Source: Sphagnum magellanicum
Lineage: Eukaryota > Streptophyta > Sphagnopsida > Sphagnales > Sphagnaceae
DNA length: 64,000 nucleotides
Reading direction: 5' to 3'
Assembly (NCBI GenBank): GCA_021904315.1
Contig: CM038922.1
Span: 11,197,347-11,261,346, forward strand
Shown here: in pieces, positions 47,001 through 56,960 of the stretch
How the letters are laid out: every line of letters begins with the position of its first letter
Position numbering within the stretch: the stretch's first letter is position 1
Position numbers and translations under genes: made by a program
The notes under the pieces: generated by a model
Database searches by the model: none
What the model saw: only the letters and a program-made list of their open reading frames with translations
What the model was told of the DNA's origin: nothing

Positions 47001-47730
47001 GTTTTTGATAGTTGGTTGCTTGACATTCGTTTGGCTTGGAAATTTTTTGTAAACATTCCATTCCACAAGGGTGCTTGTATCCCTTCGTTCACCTTCCAAG
47101 AATTCCGAGATGTGAACATATGGAACATAAGCAAATTGAATGGTCACTTTATTTTGCCCTCCATGGTGTATCTCGAACCTCCACACCAAATCCTTATTTG
47201 AGAAAGGGGACCTGGTGGGGTTTTGGACATGAATGGAATGAAACTTTGGAACCCTTCCCATGATTGAAGGAAGTAGGACAAATTTTTGCATTAAGAGAAT
47301 TTATAATTCTATAAACATTCATCATTCAACAAAAACCCAAAATGCAATACATACATGGCTCCTTTAAAATTGATGTTGTGACTTGGAATTCCCATTACAA
47401 TATCCATATCATGATATAAAATACCTATTGTTCCAATGTACATCACATACAATACTTACATTATGAACCCATATATTAAAACAAACTTTGGCAATACCCA
47501 CATTGAACTATTAAACCTTCCATCATTGAAAATGTTCACATATGTAATACTTGGATTATACTTTAAACCCACAATGTCTTAAAACCCCATGTAGCAATAC
47601 CCACATAATGATAATTAATGCACATTATTTGAGAGGTGCAAAATGCAATACATGCTTTAGGCCATAAAACCCACGTTGGTTGTGGGGAGTAAATGCATTA
47701 TTCGCATATGGGTATGAAAAAATCAAACTA
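44090..47730 (-). mobile_element. Decayed Mutator-like element (MULE) with transposase and inverted end motifs
   Basis: A transposase pseudogene (44,674-47,291) sits between two regions that share the phrase CAATACCCACAT in opposite orientations: its complement at about 44,105 and 44,183 on the left, the direct form at about 47,491 and 47,604 on the right. This is what the long inverted ends of a MULE would look like after decay. Exact termini and the usual 8-11 bp target duplication could not be found, so the outer limits are estimates. Confidence 0.5.
44674..47291 (-). pseudogene. MULE transposase with SWIM zinc finger, broken
   Basis: Pieces in transposase order on the minus strand: an N-terminal domain (47,291-46,980, WRFEIHHGGQNKVTIQFAYV) ending at a possible donor GTAAAC; the MULE catalytic domain start (46,779-46,165) with GAISIDATFGTN, whose Asp is the first acidic catalytic position in this family; a piece with YLCYWHVLKAW (45,903-45,676), the C...H motif before the later catalytic part; a SWIM finger CTCEWALRGNMCKH (45,417-45,007); and an acidic C-terminus (44,991-44,674). 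The pieces lie in different frames with stops around 46,780-46,830 and 45,420-45,680; the AT-rich gap at 45,996-46,164 may be an intron. FAR1-type domesticated genes share this architecture, but the decay and the flanking inverted motifs favour a transposon. Confidence 0.75.
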
Positions 47731-48989
47731 GAAAGAGATATTGAATATGAAATACCCGAGTAAAGGTATAAAACCTTTATTTATGGTTATATATTTAATG
47801 AAACTTGATGTCCATTTTATATCCAATAGTTAATAAATGAAAAAAGGTCGAATTGTGAAAATATAAACACAAAACAAAAGAAGTAACAAGAGACAAATGC
47901 ATACCTTTAGGAATAAAAAATGACAACATTCCACCAAAGTTTGTAATCCCAATTGAAAATGCAACCTTAAAAGATCATATTGTATAAAAGTGGGTTAGAA
48001 AATATTGAACTCTAACAACTATGAAACATATGGAAACAAAGAAGATTCATAATTATGGTATAGATCTAAACAAGTTATAAGATCAAAAACCAATACAATG
48101 AGTAAAGTTTAAAGTATGAACATTAAGCCTTGAAATATATGAACCAAACTCCTATACATTAAATCATAAGGCATAACCCTAAAAATCCAAATGATATTTT
48201 ACCATGAGCCCTATTACAACCTTAACTATATAAACTCTAACAAAAAAAAAATCTTAGTGATATATGCCTTAAATCTAACAAATTATATAAACTTTATAAA
48301 TTATATAATGCAAAACAAACAAATTTAAAAGAACATAGGAAAAAATTTAGAAACCAAAATTTAAAGCTTTTAAACTATAAATATTTATTGACTGAAAGAA
48401 AATACTTTAATCTTAAAAAACAATCAAATAAATTTCGTACAAAACCAAAAGAGAAAATATATCTCTTACCTTTGTGTGATTTCTTCAACCTAATTTTTTC
48501 CACTCTCTTTGAAAAAGATATAAAATGAAATTATATTATTTCACATATGTGTAAACCCTAAAAATTTCCCCCCAAATTTAGCCTACTTTAGGTTAATTAC
48601 TATACATTTGTGAAAAATTTACTAATTAATTTATGTGTCCCAACCTTAAACTTAAACCATAATCCAATAGTACATACTTATAATAATTACATGATGTATT
48701 ATAATGTCCACTCCATAATAAATTAGGTAAAAAAGATTTAGTAAAATATGCATTAACTAAATCAAAATGGTTGCAATTATGACATTGTTTCCATTATAAA
48801 TAGCTTGTAATATTTACATATGGGGACCTATGTTCATCATCCATGAATTAGGGCAAACCTTAATAAATTGATAGGTAGCATGGGGGGGGGGGGGGGGGGG
48901 GGGGGGGGTGGGGTTGGAAAAAGTGAGTAGGTAGTTAATTAGGTATTTGGCTATGTAAAAAGCGTAGAGAGGTAGGTAAGCATATTTCC
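47731..48989. other. AT-rich intergenic DNA with a 26-base G-run
   Basis: The G-run at 48,882-48,907 lies about 80 bp left of the edge of the duplicated block. No coding frame, RNA gene or shared repeat is seen in the rest. Confidence 0.6.
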
Positions 48990-49494
48990 CCCCTCTGGCT
49001 TCTTAGATGTCCATATTGCAAGAAGAACTATACATTCTCCTCATCCTCTTTGGCATACTTGAATACAATATGTTCAATACCCTGGAAAATTGTTGATCTT
49101 GCTGAATGCACAGTGGAATTGGGTTCTTAGAACCTTCAAAGCTTAATCAACCAGAATGTGATGGAGTATTACCAATCAAATGATATAGAGTGCAATGCCA
49201 AAATTGAAGCAAAAGCTTTAGGGCAAGGATTCCACAGAGTACCTTGGAAGGGGTTTTGGGAATATGCAATTCCTAATTGTAGAAAACACCCAAGGTCGGT
49301 CCTGATTTTGGAGATGTGTTGAAGGTGTTGCTCGATTTCATGTCAGCTACATGGGAGAAGATCTTAGATAACGTTGTGCAGGTTAGCACAAATTGGGAAG
49401 AAAAGTCTTTCGCAGCCTTTTAAAACCAAATCAACATTCATGACTCCTCAAGTCTCATTTTTGCTGGTTGCTTGGATGGTTGCCTGGCTTCAAA

Positions 49495-50627
49495 CTACAT
49501 TCCTAAATTGAGCAAGGGACTACTAATAACCCTAATTTGGCAAATGTCAACTAGTGCTGAGGAGGAGCCAGGATCACTGCAGTTGTTACCATGAAGTAAC
49601 ACAGGGAACACATGAGACGTAGCCAAGCAGTTGGCCGTGGCCAAAACAAAAAAATACAGGAAAAGAGAACTGACACTAAAACTGCTAGACAGAGAAATGA
49701 TGCCCTCAAAAACAACCCATACTAACATTTTCATGTCAGAGGGAAAATCAGGTGGAAAACAAAAGTCAACAAGGATCGACCACAAAGAAAATCCTAGTAC
49801 AAACTACAACTTTTCAGGACAAAGCAAAACACAGAAAATTACATAATCAACTGAGCAGTGGGCCATGACCAAAACAATGCAACAAAGGACAAGAAGGATG
49901 ACACCCACATAGATAGACAGAGGTCAGGTGCGTTCAGGACAACCCATGCGAAGTATCTGTTCTCATAAGTGAATCAGGAGGACAACTTGAGTCTACAAGA
50001 ATTGACCACATGGAGTCTGTAAGTTTTTTGTCCTTGAACTGAGAACTTTTAAGCTTAACCCATTGCACAAAAAGGGCAACTGTAAATGCAAATGGAATGA
50101 GCTCCAAGAGGAGTAGCATAAGGTTTATAGTTAACTGCAAAGAGAAAGATATCATTGCACCCAATTCAGAGAAACAAAGTGCTAAAAAGTGTAGCACTGA
50201 TTGTATACAAGAGCCAAATAAAGAAGAAAAGTGTGGTCCCAAGACTAAGCTTGCCCACATCAAAATAACTATAGAAAACAAAAGAGAAAATAAAATACCC
50301 ATTGAGCTCCTAAGGTTCAACCACCACTCTCCAATTGTATCTAATGTCAACAACTTATTTAAACCTCAAGTTTCCCAAAACCTTGAAAAGTTAGTCAGAA
50401 AATCCCAGGAAAAAGGACAACATGGAAAAGAAGACAAAGCAAAACATGGAACATTGCATAATCAACCAAGCAGTTGGCCATGACCAAAACAACATAACAA
50501 AGGACAAGAAGGATGACACCCACATAGATAGACAGAGACCAGGTGTGTTCCAAACAACCCATGGGAAGTATCTGTTTGCATAAGGGAAATCAGGTGGACA
50601 ATTTGAGTCTACAAGGATTGACCACAT
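49495..50627 (-). pseudogene. Tandem membrane-module repeats downstream of kinase copy 2
   Basis: As in copy 1, further hydrophobic modules follow the stop after KKLTD: MWSILVDSNCPPDF and FWSWPTAWLIMQC at 50,627-50,391; the helix-rich middle and KKLTDSMWSILVDS at 50,353-49,934; a last partial unit at 49,785-49,495. Here the second unit is interrupted near 50,355-50,395 by a deletion and frame change that copy 1 lacks. So the same array is decaying separately in the two copies, which argues against a conserved coding role, although the TGA at its head is shared and therefore predates the duplication. Confidence 0.6.
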
Positions 50628-53600
50628 TCAGTCTGTAAGCTTTTTGGCCTTGAACTGATAACTTTTAAGCTGAACCCATGCCACAAAAAGGGCAACTGTG
50701 AATGCAAACTCCAAAGAGAAAGGTATCATTGCACCCAATTCAAAGAAATGAAGTTTTACAAAGTGTGTGCTTGCCTGGAAACTGAAAAGAATAACCCCGA
50801 CAGATTCAGAAAAACAAAGTTTTACAAAGAGTAGAACTCCCTGGGCACAAAAATGAAATAGAGAGAAAAAGTGTAGCACCAAGAATAGGCTTGCCCTCAT
50901 CACAACAAATGTGGAGAACGTAAGAAACAGTAAAACTCCCACTGCTCTCCCAAGGTTCAACCACCAATCTAATATAGTATTTGACTTCAACCACTTGTTT
51001 AAACTTGAAGCTTTGCAAAACCTTAACATATTAGTAGAAAAGGACTTAGAGAGAAAATCTGAGCACAAAATACAACTTCTTATGACAAAATAAAACGTGG
51101 AACATTGCAGAATCAACCAAGCAGTTGGCCATGACCAAAACATTAACATACAACACAACAGAAATCCCACACAAGTAGGTAGACACAGATAAGAATCTGT
51201 AACAAGTCTCGATATAGGAGGAAGAACATGGAAATGATGAGTTGTGGAGTCTGGAGGACTTCTTGCCTTCAACAAAGTAACGGCCCACTGGACACAAACC
51301 CAAGCTGCAAATACTGTTGATGTGAGAGCAAGGCAGAATACCACATACTGTCCAACTGTGTCAAAAGAGAAAAGAACTCTAGAAAAACATCTAGAAAGGA
51401 AGAGGGTTAGAAAGTGTTGGGCTGCCTGCACAGAGAAAAGAAATGGAGAAGCATAGAGTGCTACAAAGAAGTGTTGGACTTCCTGTACAGATAGAAGACT
51501 TGTCACAACAAATAGAGAAAACAACAGAAACCCCACTATCTCAAGGTTGAATGATCTCTCACTGATTGTAGCCTTGGATTTCAGCTCATGAACATCAACA
51601 CTAATAATGTCAACTTCTTGGTTGTCATTCAAGCTTGGACCAGCAAGAAGCTTCCTCCCAATAGGAAACTTTGTGATGAGGAGAACCCTGTGTAAAGCTC
51701 TCCTGTACCCCTTCTGGTACATCTCTAGTATTGCTGATGGTCTCGTAGCATCTGGGTGTTTTGAAGAGTCCATATATTGTAATATCTCTGTTATACAAGG
51801 GAGAAGAATGCCAGCACTGGTTTGTTGTTCAAAAGCCCTTTGCAACATGATCCTAGCTTCATGGTCACTTTGAGCCACACCTCGTCCAAGAGCATAGCAG
51901 CATCCAAGCTCCACATATGCACAAGAATATCCCTGCTGAATGGCTAGTTGATAAAGCTCAACAGCCTTGTCATGGTTCTGTTCTGTACCAAGTCCATGCT
52001 CGAAACAAAGGCCAAGTCTATACTGTGCCTCTAGGTTCTTCTGCTTAGCTGCATTGCTGAACAATTTGAATGCCTTGTCAAAATCTTGCCATTGACTGAT
52101 CCAATTGCCAAAATGCTTACCTGCTTTCACCTGCTGTTGAATTGAATCCAATTCCATGCCCTTGATGTGATCTGGCACGTGATCTCCATTGTAACATGCA
52201 TGGAAGACTGTGAAACTGTACACATGAATAGGCATATTCTCTTTCAAACCCTCCTCAATGCACAAATTTGGACCCAAAAAAGATGACAACTTTTGGGCAT
52301 CATTCTCAACAATGCAATTTAATGGGGATGGAAATGAATCTCTTAGGATCAACTCCTTGCAGTACAGCAACATTTGGCAGATTTTAGGAAATTCAGGCCG
52401 TTCTTCAGCCTTCGTGGCCCAACACCTGCCTATGAATGCTGACAGATACACTGGGCAGTAGGCCTTTGATGGTAAAGCAGGCCTCTTCCCTCTGAAAACT
52501 TTCTTATAAAGGTCCTTTCGACGTACATCTGAAAATGGTGTCTTTCCAGTGAGCACCTCAAAGAAAACCATCGCAAAGCTATAAACATCTGCTGCTTTGG
52601 TGTACTTCCTGCCTTTGTTGTCCTCTTGATCAAATACTTCGGGTGCCCTCCATGGACTTGTACCCATGTCCATGGTGGTAAATTGGGAGTTCTCCTTTAA
52701 TTTTGAAAGGCCAAAGTCTGCAATCTTGACATGCTGAGACCAGGAAAGTTCAAGGTTCTCATCATCCTTCACCACATTTATTAAGACATTCCTTGCCTTA
52801 AGATCCTGGTGCATCACATGGCTTTCATGCAAGTAGTTCATGCCGTGTGCTACCTGTAGCATGACATCAACAGCTCCAAGGAGGGGAAGAGGGGGTCTTC
52901 CCTCATTCCCTGCCATGCGACTGGCTAAGTAACTTTCAAGGTCCTCCCTCATTAGCTCCAAAACAATTACTTCTTGAGTTTCATTGAAAGTATGCCCAAT
53001 GAGCTGAACCACATTAGGGTGTTGCAACTTTGCCAACAAGTTCACTTCATTCTCAACATCCTTCCTACTTGTGTTCTGGGGACGTCCGAAAACCTTAGCT
53101 GCTGCTGTCCTTCCAAGGAACTCGCACTTGAACACTGTTCCAAAGGACCCTTCTCCAAGTCTTTCCTTTCCATGCACATCAACATCATCAAACTTTATCA
53201 AGAATTGGCCATGAATGGATCTTCGTTTCAAGTGTTTTGCTAGATTGTAATCATTATTGCTGTTCCCTGAATCTAAGCAGGCATTTATGTGCTGCAATAG
53301 GGTCTCCCTGTCCCAATGAGATGCTTGTTGAACACCTGCCATTGGCAACTCTGAATCCATGACGGTTGAGAGATCAGATTTGAATTTGTACCCAGCTTCT
53401 GCAATTGCAATCTTTAACACCTGAACACAACTGAGAAACTCTTTCAAGTGGATTTCGAGCTTCTTTCCAACTGACATAGAATTGGACAAATTGGCCATTG
53501 ACCTCCACCAATCATTGTTGGCCCAATCTTTTGCCAACCTCTCACCATAGCACATAAGACGACACAATTCTGCTAGAACTTGTTCGCACGAATCTGGAAA

Positions 53601-53771
53601 TCCTGCATCTAACTCTCTGTCCAAGTTGAGGAGATATTTCTCCAGATCATCCATTGAGTTCATGTATATGTCTGCAAGGAGTTTGCACAGCTGCCGGTTG
53701 AATTTGACTCCTCCACACTGTTGCATCAAGTTGCTCGCAATTTCCTTGCATTGGTTGTATAGACTCGTCAT
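50628..53771 (-). CDS. Protein kinase with Sel1-like repeats and multi-pass membrane tail, copy 2
   Basis: A single open frame of about 1,047 residues from the ATG at 53,771. Order: helical N-terminal region (~1-180), kinase (~195-475), Sel1-like repeats (~560-655), then about 300 residues with eight or more hydrophobic segments (GFLLFSLFVVTSLLSV, VGFLLCCMLMFWSW, VGVLLFLTFSTFVV and others), ending KKLTD. The tail should anchor it in a membrane, with kinase and Sel1 parts in the cytosol; Sel1 repeats usually mediate protein contacts. Kinase motifs are GEGSFGTV, AAAKVF, DFGLSK and APE, but the catalytic loop reads HQDLKARN rather than HRD, so activation or activity may differ. Against copy 1 I count about 36 residue differences over the shared ~735, ten of them in the first 30 residues. 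I know of no named family with this full order. Confidence 0.85.
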   Translation of the reverse strand: MTSLYNQCKEIASNLMQQCGGVKFNRQLCKLLADIYMNSMDDLEKYLLNLDRELDAGFPDSCEQVLAELCRLMCYGERLAKDWANNDWWRSMANLSNSMSVGKKLEIHLKEFLSCVQVLKIAIAEAGYKFKSDLSTVMDSELPMAGVQQASHWDRETLLQHINACLDSGNSNNDYNLAKHLKRRSIHGQFLIKFDDVDVHGKERLGEGSFGTVFKCEFLGRTAAAKVFGRPQNTSRKDVENEVNLLAKLQHPNVVQLIGHTFNETQEVIVLELMREDLESYLASRMAGNEGRPPLPLLGAVDVMLQVAHGMNYLHESHVMHQDLKARNVLINVVKDDENLELSWSQHVKIADFGLSKLKENSQFTTMDMGTSPWRAPEVFDQEDNKGRKYTKAADVYSFAMVFFEVLTGKTPFSDVRRKDLYKKVFRGKRPALPSKAYCPVYLSAFIGRCWATKAEERPEFPKICQMLLYCKELILRDSFPSPLNCIVENDAQKLSSFLGPNLCIEEGLKENMPIHVYSFTVFHACYNGDHVPDHIKGMELDSIQQQVKAGKHFGNWISQWQDFDKAFKLFSNAAKQKNLEAQYRLGLCFEHGLGTEQNHDKAVELYQLAIQQGYSCAYVELGCCYALGRGVAQSDHEARIMLQRAFEQQTSAGILLPCITEILQYMDSSKHPDATRPSAILEMYQKGYRRALHRVLLITKFPIGRKLLAGPSLNDNQEVDIISVDVHELKSKATISERSFNLEIVGFLLFSLFVVTSLLSVQEVQHFFVALYASPFLFSVQAAQHFLTLFLSRCFSRVLFSFDTVGQYVVFCLALTSTVFAAWVCVQWAVTLLKARSPPDSTTHHFHVLPPISRLVTDSYLCLPTCVGFLLCCMLMFWSWPTAWLILQCSTFYFVIRSCILCSDFLSKSFSTNMLRFCKASSLNKWLKSNTILDWWLNLGRAVGVLLFLTFSTFVVMRASLFLVLHFFSLFHFCAQGVLLFVKLCFSESVGVILFSFQASTHFVKLHFFELGAMIPFSLEFAFTVALFVAWVQLKSYQFKAKKLTD

Positions 53772-53797
53772 GTTGGAACAGAGTGTATAGATGCACC

Positions 53798-54243
53798 CTG
53801 CCAAGAGAATGACATTGTTACATCATTCAGAGCCTAGTGTCCAAAAATCATTTAGACAGATGTTTCCCACATAACAAAGCCCAGTCCCAGAGAGTGGCCA
53901 TGCAGTTGCAAGTACGGTTCCTAAAGGAAGAAGGATCTATCAGGAAGGGTGTGTCTAAGTTCTGATAGACCCAATGCAGACCCTTTGCCTTTTGCAGTCA
54001 AAACCTTCCTGATTGATGCTGGACCTGCACTCTGGGTAGGTAATCTTCCTATCTTCAGTCCCTCTCTCAACAAAGAGCTAGAAACCTTCCAATCCAGTAA
54101 TCAGACTGGTATGCACCTACTGCATGGTTGTCCAGAGCAACCTTAATGTTGTTGGAGATCTATTACAGATCTTGGGAGTGAGACAAAAAAGGAGGAGCAA
54201 AAAACAATCATTGTGACAACTCCTAAGCATGGCTGTTGTTTAC
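53798..54243 (-). other. Probable 5' intron of kinase copy 2
   Basis: Donor CTCAG|GTAAAC at 54,244/54,243 and acceptor TTGGCAG|GGTGC at 53,798/53,797 match copy 1. The upstream exon lacks the short upstream ORF of copy 1. Confidence 0.6.
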
Positions 54244-54244
54244 C

Positions 54245-55715
54245 TGAGATGCGTTGCACAATCCCCACCTACAAAGAAGGACAATAAAATGCAGAAAGAT
54301 AATGATTGAGTCCAGATGCGAAGAAGAAAAGAGCTCAAATCACAGGCCAAGGGAGTTGCAGCTCCAATCCCTGTGTCTTCTTTCCAGATTTGTGCACCTT
54401 CAGGTTAAGCAAGGATCCTGTTAACGAGGAGAACTGAAAACAATATTCTCCTTTTGCCTTCAACTCCTCGATCTGCTTGTGAAAAACTTGCAAGCAGTTA
54501 TTATAATTGTTAGCAGTGTCACTTGAATCTCCATAAAAAGTTGTTCAACAAGCTTTCATGGCATTTCTTCCACAATAAGTGCATACTGGCAGAAAGCAAA
54601 ACAATACTAACTGTACCTGCCAAAGCTGGTTTTTGTCCAGATCTAATGAGATCTCTGGAAGCAGAGAATGGCCAAATTGAAATAGTTCAAGCAAACTTGG
54701 CGTGTGGTGCCTTTAAGGTTCTGCAACCTGCATACAACCTCTAGCCATTTTGCCATTACTGGACGGAACCAAAAATTTCCACATCATGAATCTATGTGCA
54801 GTTTTCTCTCTCTACTCTGCCCTTTGTCTGGCGAGCAGGCAGTGACCAGCTTATTAAGCCAAGTCTGTCAGCAGCGATAGAAACACTCACCAGGGGATCG
54901 TCTTTTCACGTTCCACAGCAGCTTGCAGCTGACTCAACAGCTCCTCCTCTAGCGGATGCTACTATTCCCGTAGTACTGGACTGTGAAGGTGCCCCAGCAG
55001 TGAGAAAAAACACAAACCTTGAAATAGACTAGATCTTACGCACCTCACACAAAAGCTTGAAAAGGAAGACGACGCTAAAACTAAAGCTTCGTTGGAAAAG
55101 AAATTACGAAGAGAAGGAAATAAATGAGGAGGGGAGGACGAGAAAGTGTGGAAATATATTCGTAACCTCACGCGAATGCGCGTGCAGCCGAGCTGATCAG
55201 GAAATAAATGAGGAGGGGAGGAGGAGAAAGTGTGGAGATAAATATTTGTAACCTCACGCGAATGGGCGTGCAGCCGGGCTGATCAGGCAACGTTGGTCGC
55301 CACGGCCCGCTTTACACTAGGAGTCAAGGCCAATGCTCAACCCAAATCAGGCATTCCTATTGGTGGAAACGTTGAAATTCGCCCCCCCCCGGGCTTTACA
55401 CTAGGAGTCAAGGCTGAAATAGAAAAAATATTTTCAATCTGCCCCAATTACTAGTAAATGCTGAACTTTCTGGCCTTGTATTGGCATTAAGGGTGAAAAA
55501 AGGATACCATCGAATTTGGGAAGCCAAATTGCAACCCTTGGGGTAAATGTTCCAGCATTTATTAATATCCTGACCTCAATGTTCTCGCATTTTCCTAGTA
55601 ACTTGGGGCCAAGCAACAAGCCAAATTTGCTCAAATTTGGGCCCCAAGTTTTTTCGGCCCTGACTCCGAGTCCTAGTGTAATGTGGTCCTAAACAAGCAC
55701 GCACCAGTGCATCAG
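54245..55715 (-). promoter_or_regulatory. Upstream region of kinase copy 2
   Basis: Counterpart of 23,213-24,690: probable untranslated first exon, then the two-unit 84-87 bp GC-rich repeat at about 55,115-55,288 and the TTTACACTAGGAGTCAAGGC phrases at about 55,311 and 55,394. The high conservation between copies covers this region as well as the gene, so both probably keep the same promoter. Confidence 0.45.
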
Positions 55716-56960
55716 TCTGGATGGATGGTGACTAGATGAATGTACCTTTTTCGTCCATTCCTGTCCTGTGCTAACCACAGTTTGACTTTTTTGGATTTTT
55801 CATTTCTTTGGCCCTGTCCTCAGTTTTGCTTTTTTCTTTGGGCAAAAACTCTAAACAAAAGAAGGGTTCCCTCATTTTTTTAACAATGTAGAATATATAT
55901 AATTTTTGAGTGCCTAATAAAAGGTACTATTTCCTGGCATATTACAGGCTCACAAAATTGAATATCAGATTTATTAGGTACCTTTTAGCCTTGACACAGG
56001 GGTTTTTTCATCCCCCCTCCCCCCTCTCCTCAATTTTGTGGCATCAAAAAATTGGCCATCTTTTCCAAAAACAATTAACATAAATAGTTGGATTTTACAC
56101 TACAAAAACACATTTCTGCCAAAATTTTCTCAATTTTTCGTCGAAAAAACGACAAAATGTTTTTGAACCAAAATCACTAACTCTTGAGTAGAGAACAAAG
56201 AAAGAAAGCCCCCAAAAAGATTCCCAAAAAATCATGGAAAATAAACTCAAAATGGGCGGTTACTCACTCGAGAGGAAACAAGATACGTGTTGCATGGCTG
56301 TTGTTCTTGCTGTTGTTGGTGTCGTCTTGTTTGTTTGAGGAAGTTTCGGTGGTATGTATCGGAATGTGGGCTGATTTGGTGGCGTCGCAGTTGTGTTGTT
56401 GGTGTTGTTTGCTGCCGCTTTCTTGATGTCATCGTTCATGATTTCATCTTTGAAGTTTTGTTTTGTTTTTTTCTTTTTTCTTCCTGTTGTGTCTTTGTGA
56501 AATTTTCACGTTAGTTTTATGAATTTCATGAGTTAAATTTGGAAATCGAGAGTTTTGGTGAATCACACACACACACACAAGCAACAGCATGATTCAGGGC
56601 TTCTGTTGCTTCTGTTTCTCCGTGAGGCAGTCAGGTCCGGCTTATGGGATTTTTGACAGTGTTTTGATATGTATTCCATGCACGTACTAAGTTTGCTTTC
56701 AGTGGTGATTCTGGACTGAACCATCATGGGTGTTGCGGACAAACTTGCACGTAATGGGGTTAGCGACAATGTGCGTCGAATCCTTTAAGCCCATTATTGT
56801 CGAGGGGACAAATCTTCATCCTGGGATGTTGTTCTCTCACGCTCTAATAATTCTCAAGAACGTAATGCTGATAACTCCCGCTTTGTAAGCCCATGTGGTT
56901 CGTTGTGGGCCAGAAGAACATTAAGGACGGAAAAAAAAGGATGAGATAAAGAAGGGAGCA
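55716..56960. other. Intergenic and presumed promoter of the dehydrogenase gene
   Basis: No coding frame is supported; the frames at 56,184-56,514 overlap on both strands. A CA dinucleotide run lies at about 56,563-56,578. No TATA box could be assigned with confidence. Confidence 0.45.

Larger units (their letters stand above)
48990..55715. repeat. Segmental duplication, copy 2 (direct)
   Basis: Same content and orientation as 17,880-24,690. It is about 85 bp shorter, largely from the missing second 67-bp unit in the kinase and small gaps in the trailing modules. The right edge is near the phrase GCACGCACCAGTGC, after which the sequences differ. Confidence 0.9.

Noticed and set aside
5924-55715. 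The CACTA pair (31.2 kb apart) and the kinase pair (31.1 kb apart) have almost the same spacing, suggesting one 31-kb tandem duplication
   Set aside because: The DNA between them (9,149-17,880 and 40,353-48,989) is unrelated in the two halves, the CACTA copies are clearly more diverged than the kinase copies, and copy 1 has its own perfect target duplication. The spacing is probably coincidence.
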